A stretch of 64,000 nucleotides of DNA from Synechococcus sp. CBW1004 (GTDB taxonomy: Bacteria; Cyanobacteriota; Cyanobacteriia; PCC-6307; Cyanobiaceae): the NCBI RefSeq assembly GCF_015840715.1, contig NZ_CP060397.1, forward strand, positions 2,438,686-2,502,685, written 5' to 3'. This document shows, in pieces, positions 1 to 9,276 of the stretch. Under the pieces are notes generated by a model. The model was not told where the DNA came from and searched no databases. It saw nothing but the letters and a program-made list of their open reading frames with translations. Every line of letters starts with the position of its first letter. Position 1 is the stretch's first letter. A program made the position numbers and the translations under genes.

Positions 1-214
1 CCACCGCTGGTCGGCACCGGAACCAGGTCCCTCGCACGACGCGTTGGATGACCGTTGACCGCGTTCTGCGCGATGGCCCTGCCTTGGCGGAACAGCCCCG
101 GGCACGTGATTGCAGGCGACTGGGCGACGCACCATTGACCGTTCTGCCAGCTGCCGGGAGGCCGCTCTGACCATCGCCCTGCGTGGTGTCCTGGGCCTGG
201 CGTGAGCGGCAGCG
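1..214. other. Unassigned left edge
   Basis: No gene can be assigned here. A plus-strand frame is open from the window edge to a stop near 170, and another short frame ends near 203, so the tail of a plus-strand gene starting outside the window is possible. A minus-strand frame from about 213 is also open to the edge. None gave a recognisable motif. Confidence 0.3.
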
Positions 215-1831
215 TCATCCCCGCCTCCTGGCCAGGCCACCCCGTCGCTCCAGCAGGCCACTGACCAGGAGGATCAGGGCCATCACCCCGTAGCCCTGAG
301 CCCAGGGGCGCCCCGCCCCCCAGCCCAGCTGCAGCACCGTGTCGGCCGGGCTGAACTGCCAGCCGTGGATCACCCCGAACCAGGCCAGCACCGCCGCCGT
401 GGCCGCGATCGCCGCCGCTGCCATCAGCCGGAACTCGATCACGTAGACGAGCATCGCCGCCAGCAGCATCGCGGTGATGATCACCCCCTGTTCGAGGGCG
501 AAGGCCCCGGCGGCCCACACGTCCGCCTGCTGCAGGGGCGCCAGCATCCACGGCCCGAAGGGCTGGGCGGCGCTGCCGGCACCCGCCGCCCGCAGGCCCG
601 CCTTGAGCATCCCCGCCCCCCAGGCCGCCAGACCGGGCAGCAGCCCCAGCACCACCGCCGGTGCCTGCCGCATCGGCGTGGCCTGGAACGCCTGGGCGGC
701 GATCACCAGACCGATGTACAGCACGATCGCCATGCCCGCCTCGATCGGCACCAGCTGGGCGATCACGCCGAACAGCCCCAGCAGACAGGCGAGCCCCATC
801 ACCAGACCGTCGAGCCAGGAGTAGCCGATGCGGGCGCCCATCCCCTTCCAGCCCGGATGGCCGATGTAGATGGTGGTCGGGAAGCAGGAACCCAGGGCGG
901 CCGCGGCCACGGTGCCCAGGCCGTTGATGAGCATCGAACCGCGCACCGGATACGGATCGCCGGCGGCCTCAGCACTCTCAAGGTTCTGCAGCGTGCCCAC
1001 CACGTTGAACAGCCCCATCGGCACCGTCACCCCCAGCCAGGGCAGCAGCTGATCGCGCCCCTGCCAGAGCGCCTCGAGCTGGAGCCGGGGAACATGCAGG
1101 CCGATCTGAGCCACACCGGCCTGCCAGCGGACCGGATCGATCGTCATCTGGCCCGTACCCCAGGCCAGGGCCACCCCCAGCAGCACCGCCAGCAGACCGG
1201 CCGGCAATGGCCAGCGCACCGGGCTGAAGTAGCCGACCAGGATCACGGTGAGCACCGCCAGGCCCACCAGCGGCCGGGCATAGGTGCGCAGCAGGAAGCC
1301 GAGGGCGATGTAACCGAGAGCGATGCCGGCCAGCGTTGAGAGCAGGGCGGCCCGCGGCAGCCAGCGGCGGATCCGATCGGCCACGAACCCACCGACCGCC
1401 TCGATCAGTCCGGAGCCCAGACAGGCCAGCAGCCCGGCCTGCCAGGACAGCTGCACCGCCTGCTCCAGAGACAGCCCCCGACTCAGCGCCACCTGCTTCA
1501 CCGGCAGCATCACCAGGAAGACGTAGGCGAACAGGCTGACGGTGTTGATGCCATAAGGAAGGGCCGTGCGGTCGTCGCGGCCCTCGCGCTGCGCCAGCCG
1601 GTACGCCTGATGGGCATAGGCCAGATTCCCCACCACCAGGCTGATGCCGACGCCCGGCAGGATCGTGCCGAACACCAGCGCGTCCGGGTAGCCGAGCACC
1701 CCCTGGCAGAGCGCCACGATCAGCAGGATCTGAATCAGGTTGTCGAGCGCCAGGCCGAGGAAGCCATCCAGATCGCCCGGCACCCACCAGCGGGGCATGG
1801 AAACGGAGCTGGCCATCGACGCCCTGGGCAT
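215..1831 (-). CDS. NCS2-family (xanthine/uracil-type) permease
   Basis: This is a 538-residue polytopic inner-membrane protein with roughly a dozen hydrophobic segments. Residues 89-95 read TALPYGIN, a signature of the AzgA-like branch of the nucleobase:cation symporter-2 family, and the N-terminal half has the Gly/Ala-rich helices usual there. The likely role is proton-coupled uptake of a purine or related base, but the substrate cannot be read from sequence. A second in-frame ATG lies 11 codons in (1798), just before the sequence [13 protein letters not shown], and may be the true start. It is transcribed away from nadC, with a GC-rich spacer between them. The family call is good; specificity is open. 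Confidence 0.8.
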   Translation of the reverse strand: MPRASMASSVSMPRWWVPGDLDGFLGLALDNLIQILLIVALCQGVLGYPDALVFGTILPGVGISLVVGNLAYAHQAYRLAQREGRDDRTALPYGINTVSLFAYVFLVMLPVKQVALSRGLSLEQAVQLSWQAGLLACLGSGLIEAVGGFVADRIRRWLPRAALLSTLAGIALGYIALGFLLRTYARPLVGLAVLTVILVGYFSPVRWPLPAGLLAVLLGVALAWGTGQMTIDPVRWQAGVAQIGLHVPRLQLEALWQGRDQLLPWLGVTVPMGLFNVVGTLQNLESAEAAGDPYPVRGSMLINGLGTVAAAALGSCFPTTIYIGHPGWKGMGARIGYSWLDGLVMGLACLLGLFGVIAQLVPIEAGMAIVLYIGLVIAAQAFQATPMRQAPAVVLGLLPGLAAWGAGMLKAGLRAAGAGSAAQPFGPWMLAPLQQADVWAAGAFALEQGVIITAMLLAAMLVYVIEFRLMAAAAIAATAAVLAWFGVIHGWQFSPADTVLQLGWGAGRPWAQGYGVMALILLVSGLLERRGGLARRRG

Positions 1832-2012
1832 ACCGCCTCATGCTGGGTGGTGCCTCGGTGACTGTCAGCCGGGAGCCAACGAGAGCCGGCTCACCACAAA
1901 AGCCCGGGAGCCGAAGGCAGCACTCGCCCCCGAGGGCGCGAGCCCCCCTGGGGCGAAACGGGCTGACGGCTCTCAACATGATGGAACGATCCCCAGCTGG
2001 CAGAGCCTCCTG
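1832..2012. promoter_or_regulatory. GC-rich divergent spacer with self-complementary tracts
   Basis: This 181-base spacer separates the divergent permease and nadC starts and must hold both leaders. It contains repeated blocks such as agccgggagcc (near 1867) and gcccgggagccg (near 1901), and complementary pieces such as gtcagcc (near 1863) and ggctgac (near 1960), so it could fold on either strand. No conserved riboswitch core was recognised. No clear -10/-35 pair was found. Confidence 0.35.
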
Positions 2013-2885
2013 ATGCACGGCCCCCATCTGCCCCTCACCCCCGACCTCCAGCAGCAGCTGGCCGCCTGGCTGCAGGAGGACCTGGGCCGCGGTGACCTCA
2101 CGGCGCCGGCCCTGGCGGGGGCAACGGGACGGGCCCACTGGATCGCCAGGGCCGATGGCGTGTTCTGCGGCGGCGTGCTGGTAGAACCGCTGTTCCGGTT
2201 GCTGGATCCCGAGGCCCGGGTGCGCCTGCTGGTGGCCGATAGCGCACCGATCGGCAGCGGTCAGCGGCTGCTGGAGCTGGAGGGTTCGGGGGCGGCGCTG
2301 GTGGCCTGCGAACGCACGGCCCTCAATCTGGCGATGCGCCTCTCCGGCATCGCCACCGCCACAGCGCAACTGGCCGCGGCCCTGGACGGCACGGGCGTGG
2401 GCCTGGCCGACACCCGCAAGACCACCCCGGGCCTGCGGGTGCTCGAGAAATACGCGGTGCGCTGCGGCGGCGGCATCAACCATCGCCTCGGCCTGGACGA
2501 CGCGGCGATGCTCAAGGAGAACCACCTGGCCTGGGCCGGGGGCATCCGGCCGGCGGTGGCGGCGGTGCGGGCCTCAGCCCCCTGGCCGGCAAGGCTGATC
2601 GTGGAGGCCGAAACCGGCGAGGAGGCGGAAGCGGCGCTGCGCGCCGGCGCCGATGGCGTGCTGCTCGATGAGTTCACCCCGGAGCAGCTGACGGAGCTGG
2701 TGCCGCGGCTGCGGGCCCTGGCGACCGAGCGGGGCACACCGGTGATGCTGGAGGCCTCAGGCGTGCAGCCCGAACAGCTGAAGGCCTACGCCGACACCGG
2801 CATCGATCTGATCTCCTCCAGCGCGCCCATCACCCGCAGCCCGTGGCTGGATCTGAGCATGCGCTTCACGCTCAACTGGACCTGA
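2013..2885 (+). CDS. nadC: Nicotinate-nucleotide pyrophosphorylase (carboxylating)
   Basis: NadC converts quinolinate and PRPP to nicotinate mononucleotide, CO2 and pyrophosphate, the committing step of de novo NAD synthesis. The 290-residue product has the usual family length. Hallmarks are ADTRKTTPGLR at residues 132-142, the GG-x-NHR segment ending at Arg158, KENH at 168-171, an EAE motif near 200 and SSSAPITRS near the C terminus; these line the quinolinate and phosphoribose pockets. The frame is open further upstream to 1740, but conserved homology begins with the region after ATG 2013, so that start is chosen. A 6-base hairpin follows the stop (cacgac/gtcgtg near 2896-2914). Confidence 0.96.
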   Translation: MHGPHLPLTPDLQQQLAAWLQEDLGRGDLTAPALAGATGRAHWIARADGVFCGGVLVEPLFRLLDPEARVRLLVADSAPIGSGQRLLELEGSGAALVACERTALNLAMRLSGIATATAQLAAALDGTGVGLADTRKTTPGLRVLEKYAVRCGGGINHRLGLDDAAMLKENHLAWAGGIRPAVAAVRASAPWPARLIVEAETGEEAEAALRAGADGVLLDEFTPEQLTELVPRLRALATERGTPVMLEASGVQPEQLKAYADTGIDLISSSAPITRSPWLDLSMRFTLNWT

Positions 2886-2999
2886 CACCGGCGGCACGAC
2901 TCGGAGTGTCGTGGGTCATGAGGTGGCGAAATGCACCATCCGCCGGACAAATCCAGCCACCACCGTCACAATCCCGGAAGTTCCCGCGAGCGCTGCTCC

Positions 3000-3953
3000 A
3001 TGCCGCGTCATCCCTTTTCGAAGCTGCTCCCGGCCAGGATCCTGCCGGCAGCTCTGCTGCTGGCCACCGCTCTGGCTCCGGTGGGCTCGGCCCGCGCCGA
3101 AGGGGTGGTGCAGCGGGTGGTGCGCAGCGGTCAGCTGGTGCTGGCGGGCCCATCCGATGCCCCGCCGCTGCTGAGCACCAACGCCAACGGTGACGCCCAG
3201 GGTTATGCCGCCGAAATCGCCCGCCTGGTGCAGGCGGAGCTCACGCAGATCATCGGCAAACCGGTGCAGCTGCGCTTCGAAGCAGTGGCCACCACCGCGG
3301 ATCAGATCAACCGGGTGGCCGGCGGCAAGGCGGATCTCGCCTGCGGCGTGCCGTTCAGCTGGGCTCAGGATGCCAGCAGCGTTGATTTCACCCTGCCGAT
3401 CGGCCTGTCGGGCCTGCGCCTGCTGGCCCCTTCCGGCCGCTTCGATGGCTCTCCCGCAGGGCTCAGCGGCCGCCGCATCGGCGTGGCGGCCGGCTCTCTG
3501 GGCCAGAGCCAGCTGCTGGGCATGCAGCCGAAGGCGGTGGCCGTTCCCTTCCCCAGCGCCGCCGCCGCCGTCAACGCCCTGATCGCCGGCCAGGTGGACG
3601 GCGTGATCGGCGATTCGCTGCTGCTGCGCAGCCTGGCCCGGAAACGGAATGCCACCAATCTGGTGCTCACCCCGGAGCAGTCGTATCAGCACTACGCCGT
3701 GAGCTGCGTGGTGCCTGAGAACGACTCGGCCTTCCGCGATGTGGTCAACCTGGCGATCGCCCGTCTGATGCAGGCCTACCTCGATGGCGCCGCCGAGGCG
3801 GTGGCCCTGGTGCACCGCTCCGTGGGCCCCGACAGCTCCGTGGCCATTCCTCCCGAGACGATCCGCATCTACTTCGAGAATGTGATGTTCGGCGTCGAGC
3901 CGATCCGTCCCCTGCCCCCCGGTCAGGCACCTTCCGCCCGCCCGGGCAACTGA
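3000..3953 (+). CDS. grrP: Extracellular substrate-binding-like orphan protein GrrP
   Basis: This 317-residue protein begins with a Sec-type signal (basic PRHPFSK, then the hydrophobic stretch PAALLLATALAP and an Ala-x-Ala-like site near residue 35). A periplasmic solute-binding fold of the amino-acid-binding (SBP_bac_3) type follows. There is no ABC permease or ATPase beside it. It sits directly upstream of grrA and grrM, the position and type expected of the orphan binding protein GrrP. It probably binds or escorts the exported modified peptide or a ligand; this is inference. The frame is open back to 2931, but the signal peptide fits ATG 3000. Confidence 0.85.
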   Translation: MPRHPFSKLLPARILPAALLLATALAPVGSARAEGVVQRVVRSGQLVLAGPSDAPPLLSTNANGDAQGYAAEIARLVQAELTQIIGKPVQLRFEAVATTADQINRVAGGKADLACGVPFSWAQDASSVDFTLPIGLSGLRLLAPSGRFDGSPAGLSGRRIGVAAGSLGQSQLLGMQPKAVAVPFPSAAAAVNALIAGQVDGVIGDSLLLRSLARKRNATNLVLTPEQSYQHYAVSCVVPENDSAFRDVVNLAIARLMQAYLDGAAEAVALVHRSVGPDSSVAIPPETIRIYFENVMFGVEPIRPLPPGQAPSARPGN

Positions 3954-4001
3954 TCGCACCCTGCCTCTCCCCCGTTCCTCCACCGCGCTCCCATCCCCGC
4001 C

Positions 4002-4406
4002 ATGGCGTTCCTCTCCCGCTCCCGCCTGTTCGGCCTGTTGCTGATCCTGGCCTCGCTGCCGATGGATCCGGGCACGGCCCTGGCCAGCAGCGGCGCTGCG
4101 GCGCCCACCCCCGCGACGCCGGCCAACCCCGGCGCCGAGGCGATGGAAGCGCGACTGCAGCGCATCGCCGCAGCCCTCCGCCAGCAGGGTGTCGAAGGCA
4201 CGGAAGGCAGCACGATCCCGGTCGATTCCGTGGCCTGGGTGGGCTGGGGCAATGGCGGAGCGGGAATCGGCTGGGGCAACGGCGGCTTCCGCAATGGCGG
4301 ATGGGGCAATGGCGGCTTCCGTAACGGCGGCTGGGGCAACGGCGGCTTCCGCAATGGCGGATGGGGCAACGGCGGCGGCGGCTTCCGCAACTTCCGCAAC
4401 TGGTGA
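4002..4406 (+). CDS. grrA: GrrA/OscA-type glycine-rich RiPP precursor
   Basis: This is the precursor of a cyclophane-containing ribosomal peptide. It has a signal-like N terminus (basic residues, then LFGLLLILASLP), a leader of about 65 residues including the amphipathic stretch RLQRIAAALRQQ, and a C-terminal core of decapeptide repeats GWGNGGFRNG. The core has five WGN and five FRN tripeptides and ends in a Trp. In characterised relatives (XncA/OscA types) a radical SAM enzyme links the aromatic ring of the first residue to the beta-carbon of the third, so up to ten crosslinks are possible here. Its maturase grrM starts 14 bases downstream and grrP lies 48 bases upstream, suggesting one operon. 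Confidence 0.92.
   Translation: MAFLSRSRLFGLLLILASLPMDPGTALASSGAAAPTPATPANPGAEAMEARLQRIAAALRQQGVEGTEGSTIPVDSVAWVGWGNGGAGIGWGNGGFRNGGWGNGGFRNGGWGNGGFRNGGWGNGGGGFRNFRNW
4269..4385 (+). repeat. 30-bp tandem repeats encoding the GrrA core
   Basis: Three full 30-base units start at 4269, 4299 and 4329, followed by a partial unit from 4359. Each full unit encodes GWGNGGFRNG. Synonymous positions alternate between units (for example cgc-aat then cgt-aac), so units one and three resemble each other more than unit two. That pattern points to a 60-base duplication on top of the 30-base one. Such repeats allow copy number to change by slippage or recombination. Confidence 0.95.
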
Positions 4407-4420
4407 CGGTGCTGGCAGCC

Positions 4421-5584
4421 ATGGCCGCCGACACCAGGCCCGCAGCCAGTTATGGGCCGGTGAACCTGCTCGTGGTGCAGCCCACCCCCTTCTGCAACCT
4501 CGACTGCGACTACTGCTATCTGCCGAACCGGGACAATCGCAGTCGGCTGTCGATGGAGATCCTGGAGCTGGCGCTGGAGCGGGTGCTGGGGAGTCCGTTC
4601 TTCCGGGCGCCCTTCACCCTGCTCTGGCATGCGGGCGAGCCGCTCACCGCCGGCATCCGCTTCTACGACGAGGCCGCGGCCGTGATCGCGGAGGCGCTGC
4701 AGCGCCATGGTCTGCCGGCTGACACGGTGACCCAGGCGATCCAGACCAACGCCACGGTGATCGACAAGGCCTGGTGCGACTGCTTCCGCCGCAACGGCAT
4801 CCAGGTGGGCATCTCAATGGATGGCCCGGCCTTTCTGCACGACGCCCATCGCCGCACCCGCACCGGCCTGGGCAGCCACGCGGCGGTGATGCGCGGCATC
4901 GACTGGCTGAAACGTGAGCAGGTTCCCTTCCATGTGATCAGCGTGCTGAGCGCCGATGGACTGGATCACGCCGATGCGATCTTCGATTTCTTCGTCGAGA
5001 GCGGCATCCAGCTGGTCGGTTTCAACATGGAGGAAACCGAAGGGGAGAACAGCCGCTCCAGCCTGGAGAGTCCCGATGCGGAACAGCGCTACGTGGCCTT
5101 TCTGCAGCGCTTCTGGCAGCGCCTGCAGCAGCAGCCCGATGCCCTGCGACTGCGTGAGTTCGACGGCATCACCAGCCTGGCCTGCGGCGAGGAACGCCTG
5201 GCCAACACCGACATGAACTGGCCGTTCGTGATCGTCAATGTCGATGTCAACGGCAATGTCTCCACCTTCGATCCCGAGCTGCTGTCGGTGAAGACCGAGG
5301 AGTTCGGCGACTTCGCCTTCGGCAATGTGCGCACCGACAGCCTGGTGTCGCTGCTGCAGAACGAGAAGTTCCAGCGGGTGGAGGCGCAGGTGCACGCCGG
5401 CGTGGAGCGCTGCCGCCAGAGCTGCGCCTACTTCGGCCTGTGCGGCGGCGGCGCCGGCAGCAACAAGTACTGGGAACACGGCACGTTTGATTGCACCGTC
5501 ACCCAGGCCTGCCGCTACCGCACCCAGCTGGTGGCGGACGTGGTGCTCGATGGCATGGAGAAGGCCCTCGGACTGGCGGCCTGA
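4421..5584 (+). CDS. grrM: Radical SAM/SPASM cyclophane-forming peptide maturase GrrM
   Basis: GrrM is the 387-residue enzyme predicted to install three-residue cyclophanes in GrrA. The radical SAM cluster motif CNLDCDYC supplies Cys25, Cys29 and Cys32 (CX3CX2C). The C-terminal SPASM region has the Cys pattern CRQSCAYFGLCGGGAG followed by Cys residues in FDCTVTQAC, expected to bind auxiliary iron-sulfur clusters. The middle resembles anaerobic sulfatase-maturase-type enzymes. ATG 4421 is chosen because the frame upstream overlaps grrA and shows no homology. Tight linkage to grrA and grrP supports the assignment. It should act in the cytoplasm before export of the peptide. Confidence 0.95.
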   Translation: MAADTRPAASYGPVNLLVVQPTPFCNLDCDYCYLPNRDNRSRLSMEILELALERVLGSPFFRAPFTLLWHAGEPLTAGIRFYDEAAAVIAEALQRHGLPADTVTQAIQTNATVIDKAWCDCFRRNGIQVGISMDGPAFLHDAHRRTRTGLGSHAAVMRGIDWLKREQVPFHVISVLSADGLDHADAIFDFFVESGIQLVGFNMEETEGENSRSSLESPDAEQRYVAFLQRFWQRLQQQPDALRLREFDGITSLACGEERLANTDMNWPFVIVNVDVNGNVSTFDPELLSVKTEEFGDFAFGNVRTDSLVSLLQNEKFQRVEAQVHAGVERCRQSCAYFGLCGGGAGSNKYWEHGTFDCTVTQACRYRTQLVADVVLDGMEKALGLAA

Positions 5585-5587
5585 GCC

Positions 5588-6118
5588 CTACAGCAGCCCC
5601 GCATCCTGCAGGGCGTCGGTGAAGCCGAAGGCGCGGATGTCGTGGAGTCGATCGACGAACAGCAGCCCGTCGAGGTGGTCGCATTCGTGCTGCACAACGC
5701 GCGCATGGAAACCCTCCACCTCCTGCTGGTGATGGCCCCCGGCGGGATCGCGCCAGGCCACATGCAGACGCTGATGGCGCCTCACCTGGCCACGCAGGCC
5801 CGGCACGCTCAGACAGCCCTCCCAGCCCAGCTGGGTCGCGTCGCCGAGGGGTGTGAGCACCGGATTGATCAGCACCGTCTCCGGGATCGGCGGCGCCTCG
5901 GGGTAGCGGGGATTGGAGGTGATCCCATAGATCACAACGCGCCAGGGCACCCCGATCTGGGGAGCCGCCAGGCCGGCGCCATCGCGGGCCGCCATGGTGT
6001 CGCGCAGATCCGCGATCAGAGCCTGCAGTTCTGCGCCGCGGAACAGCGCCTCCGGAAGGTCCTCCGAGCGCTGCCGCAGACGTGGATCCCCCAGACGCAG
6101 CACCTCCCGCACAATCAT
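5588..6118 (-). CDS. def: Peptide deformylase
   Basis: Def removes the formyl group from nascent N-terminal methionine. The 176-residue protein carries all three family motifs: GLAAPQIG at 49-56, EGCLSVPG at 100-107 with metal ligand Cys102, and QHECDHLDG with HECDH at 144-148, giving the two His ligands and catalytic Glu. Its ATG overlaps the stop of the upstream methyltransferase by four bases (ATGA), so the two are probably co-transcribed and translationally coupled. Its stop lies 3 bases from the convergent grrM stop. Confidence 0.97.
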   Translation of the reverse strand: MIVREVLRLGDPRLRQRSEDLPEALFRGAELQALIADLRDTMAARDGAGLAAPQIGVPWRVVIYGITSNPRYPEAPPIPETVLINPVLTPLGDATQLGWEGCLSVPGLRGQVRRHQRLHVAWRDPAGGHHQQEVEGFHARVVQHECDHLDGLLFVDRLHDIRAFGFTDALQDAGLL

Positions 6119-6831
6119 GACGCCCTGCGCTCCAGGTGCAGGGCCTCGTTGCTGCCCCGATGCCCCTGGTCATAGCGGCTGGGGACGAAGCGGCCCTGCC
6201 AGACGGCCGGCCGCTCCGCCAACAGAGCCTCGGCATAGGGATGGCGGCGGGCCTCCAGAGCAATCGTGTGGGCCGGATAGAGCCGCACCTCACGGCGACT
6301 GACGCGACAGAGCTCGGCGAGGGCGCGGCGATGCCAGGCCAGATCCAGCCCCGCCCCGTCCATCAGACCGCCATCGGCCAGGGGCGCGTAGGAGAACAGC
6401 AGATGGCCGCAGAGCACCAGATCGAAGCTGCCGTCAGCGAAGGGAAGATCCGGCAGGGAAGCGGTGACGTAGCGATCGGGATGGGCGCGGCGATCGGCAA
6501 GGAACTCCCGCAGGGCCTCAAGGTGCTCCTGGCGGCAGTCCTCCAGTGAAAAGTCAGGGCGGATGTCATGGCTGCCGGCCAGCACCGCCATGGCGTGGTC
6601 GAGATCGATCAGTGCGCGGCGCTCCAGCTCGGCCGGCTCGAGGTCATAGAGCGGATCGACCGCGGTGACCTCGCACCCCTCGGCACGCAGCAGGGCCGAC
6701 AGCGACCCTGGGCCACCAGGGCAGTCGAGCACGCTCAGGCCGCGCCAACGGGGCAGCTCCTCGGCGAGGTTGAACATGCGCAGCGCCTGCTCACCAAGCC
6801 GGCCGTAGAACACCACGTTCTCAAACTGCAT
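6115..6831 (-). CDS. Class I SAM-dependent methyltransferase
   Basis: This 238-residue protein has a Rossmann-type methyltransferase core. The SAM-binding loop is LDCPGGPGSL near residues 35-44 (motif I), followed by an acidic VDPLYDLE strand end (motif II) and LPFADGSFDLVLCGHLLF (motif IV). The substrate cannot be inferred. The frame is open upstream to 7212 but that part overlaps the divergent argS; ATG 6831 begins the conserved region. It is coupled to def through an ATGA overlap. Confidence 0.85.
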   Translation of the reverse strand: MQFENVVFYGRLGEQALRMFNLAEELPRWRGLSVLDCPGGPGSLSALLRAEGCEVTAVDPLYDLEPAELERRALIDLDHAMAVLAGSHDIRPDFSLEDCRQEHLEALREFLADRRAHPDRYVTASLPDLPFADGSFDLVLCGHLLFSYAPLADGGLMDGAGLDLAWHRRALAELCRVSRREVRLYPAHTIALEARRHPYAEALLAERPAVWQGRFVPSRYDQGHRGSNEALHLERRAS

Positions 6832-6962
6832 GGCCGTTGACACGCTGCGGCCATCATCGGCAGTGCCAGGACCGGTGCGGAGGCAGGACGCCGCCGGGGG
6901 GATGATCGGAGCCGTGACGGCCCCCGCTGGCCGCCGCCGCCCGGACGTCTTCACCACCACCC

Positions 6963-8750
6963 ATGCTCCGCCTCGCCCAGACCCTCGACAGCCAGCTGCG
7001 ATCGGCGATGGAGCGGGCCTTCCCGGAGGCGGGGGCGGCGCGTCTGGACCCCCAGCTGGCGCCGGCCAGCAAGCCCGAGTTCGGCGATTTCCAGGCCAAT
7101 GGCGCCCTGCCCCTGGCCAAGCCGCTGGGTCAGCCGCCCCGTCAGATCGCCCAGGCGATCGTCGCTCAGCTCCAGGCGGATCCCGGCTTCCAGGAGCTCT
7201 GCCTTGATCCACAGATCGCCGGCCCCGGCTTCATCAACCTGACCCTTCGCCCGGAGCGCCTCGCCGCCGAGGTGGCTGCAAGGCTCGGCGACTCACGCCT
7301 GGGGGTGCCACAGGCCACAGACGGCGACGAGCCGGTGCTGGTGGATTTCTCCAGCCCCAACATCGCCAAGGAAATGCACGTGGGGCATCTGCGCTCCACG
7401 ATCATCGGCGACGCTCTGGCGCGGGTGCTGGAGTTCCGCGGCCATCCGGTGCTGCGTCTCAACCACGTGGGTGACTGGGGCACCCAGTTCGGCATGCTGA
7501 TCACCCATCTCAAGCAGGTGGCGCCCGAAGCCCTGGAGCACCCCGACGCGGTGGATCTGGGCGACCTGGTGGCCTTCTACCGCCAGGCCAAGGCCCGCTT
7601 CGACGAGGACGAGGCCTTCCAGACCACGGCCCGCGAGGAGGTGGTGAAACTGCAGGGAGGCGACTCCGAGTCGCTCAAGGCCTGGCAACTGCTGTGTGAC
7701 CAGAGCCGCCGCGAATTCCAGAAGATCTACGACCGCCTCGACATCCGCCTGAGCGAACGGGGCGAATCGTTCTACAACCCCTATCTGCAGGCAGTGGTCG
7801 ATGACCTGAAGGCAGCGGGATTGCTGGTGGTGGATGACGGCGCCGGCTGCGTCTTCCTCGAGGGTGTGCAGGGCAAGGACGGCAGGCCGCTGCCCCTGAT
7901 CGTGCAGAAGAGCGACGGCGGCTTCAACTACGCCACCACCGATCTGGCGGCGATCCGCTGGCGCTTCGCGGCGCCGCCCGAGGGTGATGGCGCCACCCGG
8001 GTGATCTACGTCACCGATGCCGGCCAGGCCAGCCACTTCGCCGGCGTGTTCCAGGTGGCGCGGCGCGCCGGCTGGATCCCCGAGGGCTGCCGGGTGGAGC
8101 ATGTGCCCTTCGGTCTGGTGCAGGGCGAGGACGGCAAGAAGCTCAAGACCCGCGCCGGCGACACGGTGCGGCTGCGGGATCTGCTCGATGAGGCGGTGGA
8201 GCGGGCCGAAGCCGACCTGCGCCGTCGCCTGGGCGAGGAGGAACGACAGGAATCCGAGGACTTCATCCAACACGTGGCCACCACCATGGGCCTGGCGGCG
8301 GTGAAGTATGCCGATCTGTCGACGAACCGCATCACCAACTACCAGTTCAGCTTCGACCGGATGCTGGCGCTGAGCGGCAACACGGCGCCCTATCTGCTGT
8401 ATGCGGTGGTGCGCATCGCCGGCATCGCCCGCAAGGGCGGGGATCTGACGGGCAGCGACGCCGCGGCGGACAGCCTCCAGTTCAGCGAACCCCAGGAATG
8501 GGCCCTGATCCGCGAGCTGCTGAAGTTCGACGGCGTGATCGCCGAGGTGGAGGAGGAGCTGCTGCCCAACCGGCTGTGCAGCTATCTGTTCGAGCTCAGC
8601 CAGGTGTTCAACCGCTTCTACGACCAGGTGCCGGTGCTCAAGGCCGAGGGGCCGGCCCGCGGCTCACGCCTGGCCCTGTGCCGGCTCACCGCCGAGACAC
8701 TGAAGCTGGGCCTGGGCCTGCTAGGCATCCCGACGCTGGAGCGGATGTGA
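6963..8750 (+). CDS. argS: Arginyl-tRNA synthetase
   Basis: ArgS charges tRNA-Arg with arginine. The 595-residue length is typical of the class Ia enzyme. The N-terminal Add1 domain is followed by [16 protein letters not shown], where HVGH at 139-142 is the HIGH motif. As in most bacterial ArgRS, a canonical KMSKS is absent and [12 protein letters not shown] takes its place. The C terminus is the DALR anticodon-binding domain, ending [12 protein letters not shown]. It is followed after 13 bases by a DUF29 gene in the same direction. Confidence 0.98.
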   Translation: MLRLAQTLDSQLRSAMERAFPEAGAARLDPQLAPASKPEFGDFQANGALPLAKPLGQPPRQIAQAIVAQLQADPGFQELCLDPQIAGPGFINLTLRPERLAAEVAARLGDSRLGVPQATDGDEPVLVDFSSPNIAKEMHVGHLRSTIIGDALARVLEFRGHPVLRLNHVGDWGTQFGMLITHLKQVAPEALEHPDAVDLGDLVAFYRQAKARFDEDEAFQTTAREEVVKLQGGDSESLKAWQLLCDQSRREFQKIYDRLDIRLSERGESFYNPYLQAVVDDLKAAGLLVVDDGAGCVFLEGVQGKDGRPLPLIVQKSDGGFNYATTDLAAIRWRFAAPPEGDGATRVIYVTDAGQASHFAGVFQVARRAGWIPEGCRVEHVPFGLVQGEDGKKLKTRAGDTVRLRDLLDEAVERAEADLRRRLGEEERQESEDFIQHVATTMGLAAVKYADLSTNRITNYQFSFDRMLALSGNTAPYLLYAVVRIAGIARKGGDLTGSDAAADSLQFSEPQEWALIRELLKFDGVIAEVEEELLPNRLCSYLFELSQVFNRFYDQVPVLKAEGPARGSRLALCRLTAETLKLGLGLLGIPTLERM

Positions 8751-8763
8751 GAGCGCCGCTGCC

Positions 8764-9276
8764 ATGGCCTGGCCTGTCTACGCTCATGGCAGCCATTGCT
8801 TCGACTCCGCGGTGATCGCGTCGCTGCACGATCGCGACTTCTATGGCTGGGTGGAGCAGCAATGTTCTGCTCTGCAGGCACGCGACAGCAGTCGCCTCGA
8901 CTGGGATGGGCTGAGGGAGGAGCTCGAGGCCTTGGGACGCCAGGAATACCGCGAGCTGGTCAGCCGACTGGGCGTGCTGTTGGGGCATCTCCTCAAGTGG
9001 CAGCTCCAGCCGGAACGCCGTTCCCGAAGCTGGTTTCTGAGCGTGCGGGAGCAACGCCGGGCGATCACGCGCCTTCTGGAGCAGAACCCGAGCCTGCGCT
9101 CGCGCCTCGATCAAGCCCTGTCAGACGGTTTTCAGGGCGGGGTGGATCTGGTGTTGCGCGAGACCGACCTGGCCCTGCGCGCTCTTCCCCAGCAGTCGCC
9201 CTGGTCCTTGCCGGAGGCCCTGGCAGCCGAGACCCTCTGCGATACCCGTGGTGACTGGAGCGATCTGGGCCTGTGA
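8764..9276 (+). CDS. DUF29 domain-containing protein
   Basis: The 170-residue product matches DUF29, a helical family common in cyanobacteria. Matching segments are the N-terminal HDRDFYGWVEQQ, the middle LDWDGLREELEALGRQEY and the strongly conserved LLGHLLKWQLQPERRSRSW, then EQRRAI and NPSL. No catalytic residues are known, so no function is proposed. It lies 13 bases after argS, and its stop overlaps the GTG start of hisC by four bases, so it is probably read from the argS promoter. Confidence 0.88.
   Translation: MAWPVYAHGSHCFDSAVIASLHDRDFYGWVEQQCSALQARDSSRLDWDGLREELEALGRQEYRELVSRLGVLLGHLLKWQLQPERRSRSWFLSVREQRRAITRLLEQNPSLRSRLDQALSDGFQGGVDLVLRETDLALRALPQQSPWSLPEALAAETLCDTRGDWSDLGL

Noticed and set aside
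1832..2012. Cobalamin, purine or guanidine riboswitch before the permease
   Set aside because: None of the conserved core sequences that I could recall is present on either strand.
978..2525. 515-codon minus-strand frame across the permease start and nadC
   Set aside because: It is antisense to nadC and out of frame with the permease; translation is Arg/Gly/Gln-rich with no family motif, as expected for a shadow frame in GC-rich DNA.
4269..4385. Regular 30-base repeats as a possible CRISPR array
   Set aside because: Units are contiguous with no spacers and encode the in-frame GrrA core.
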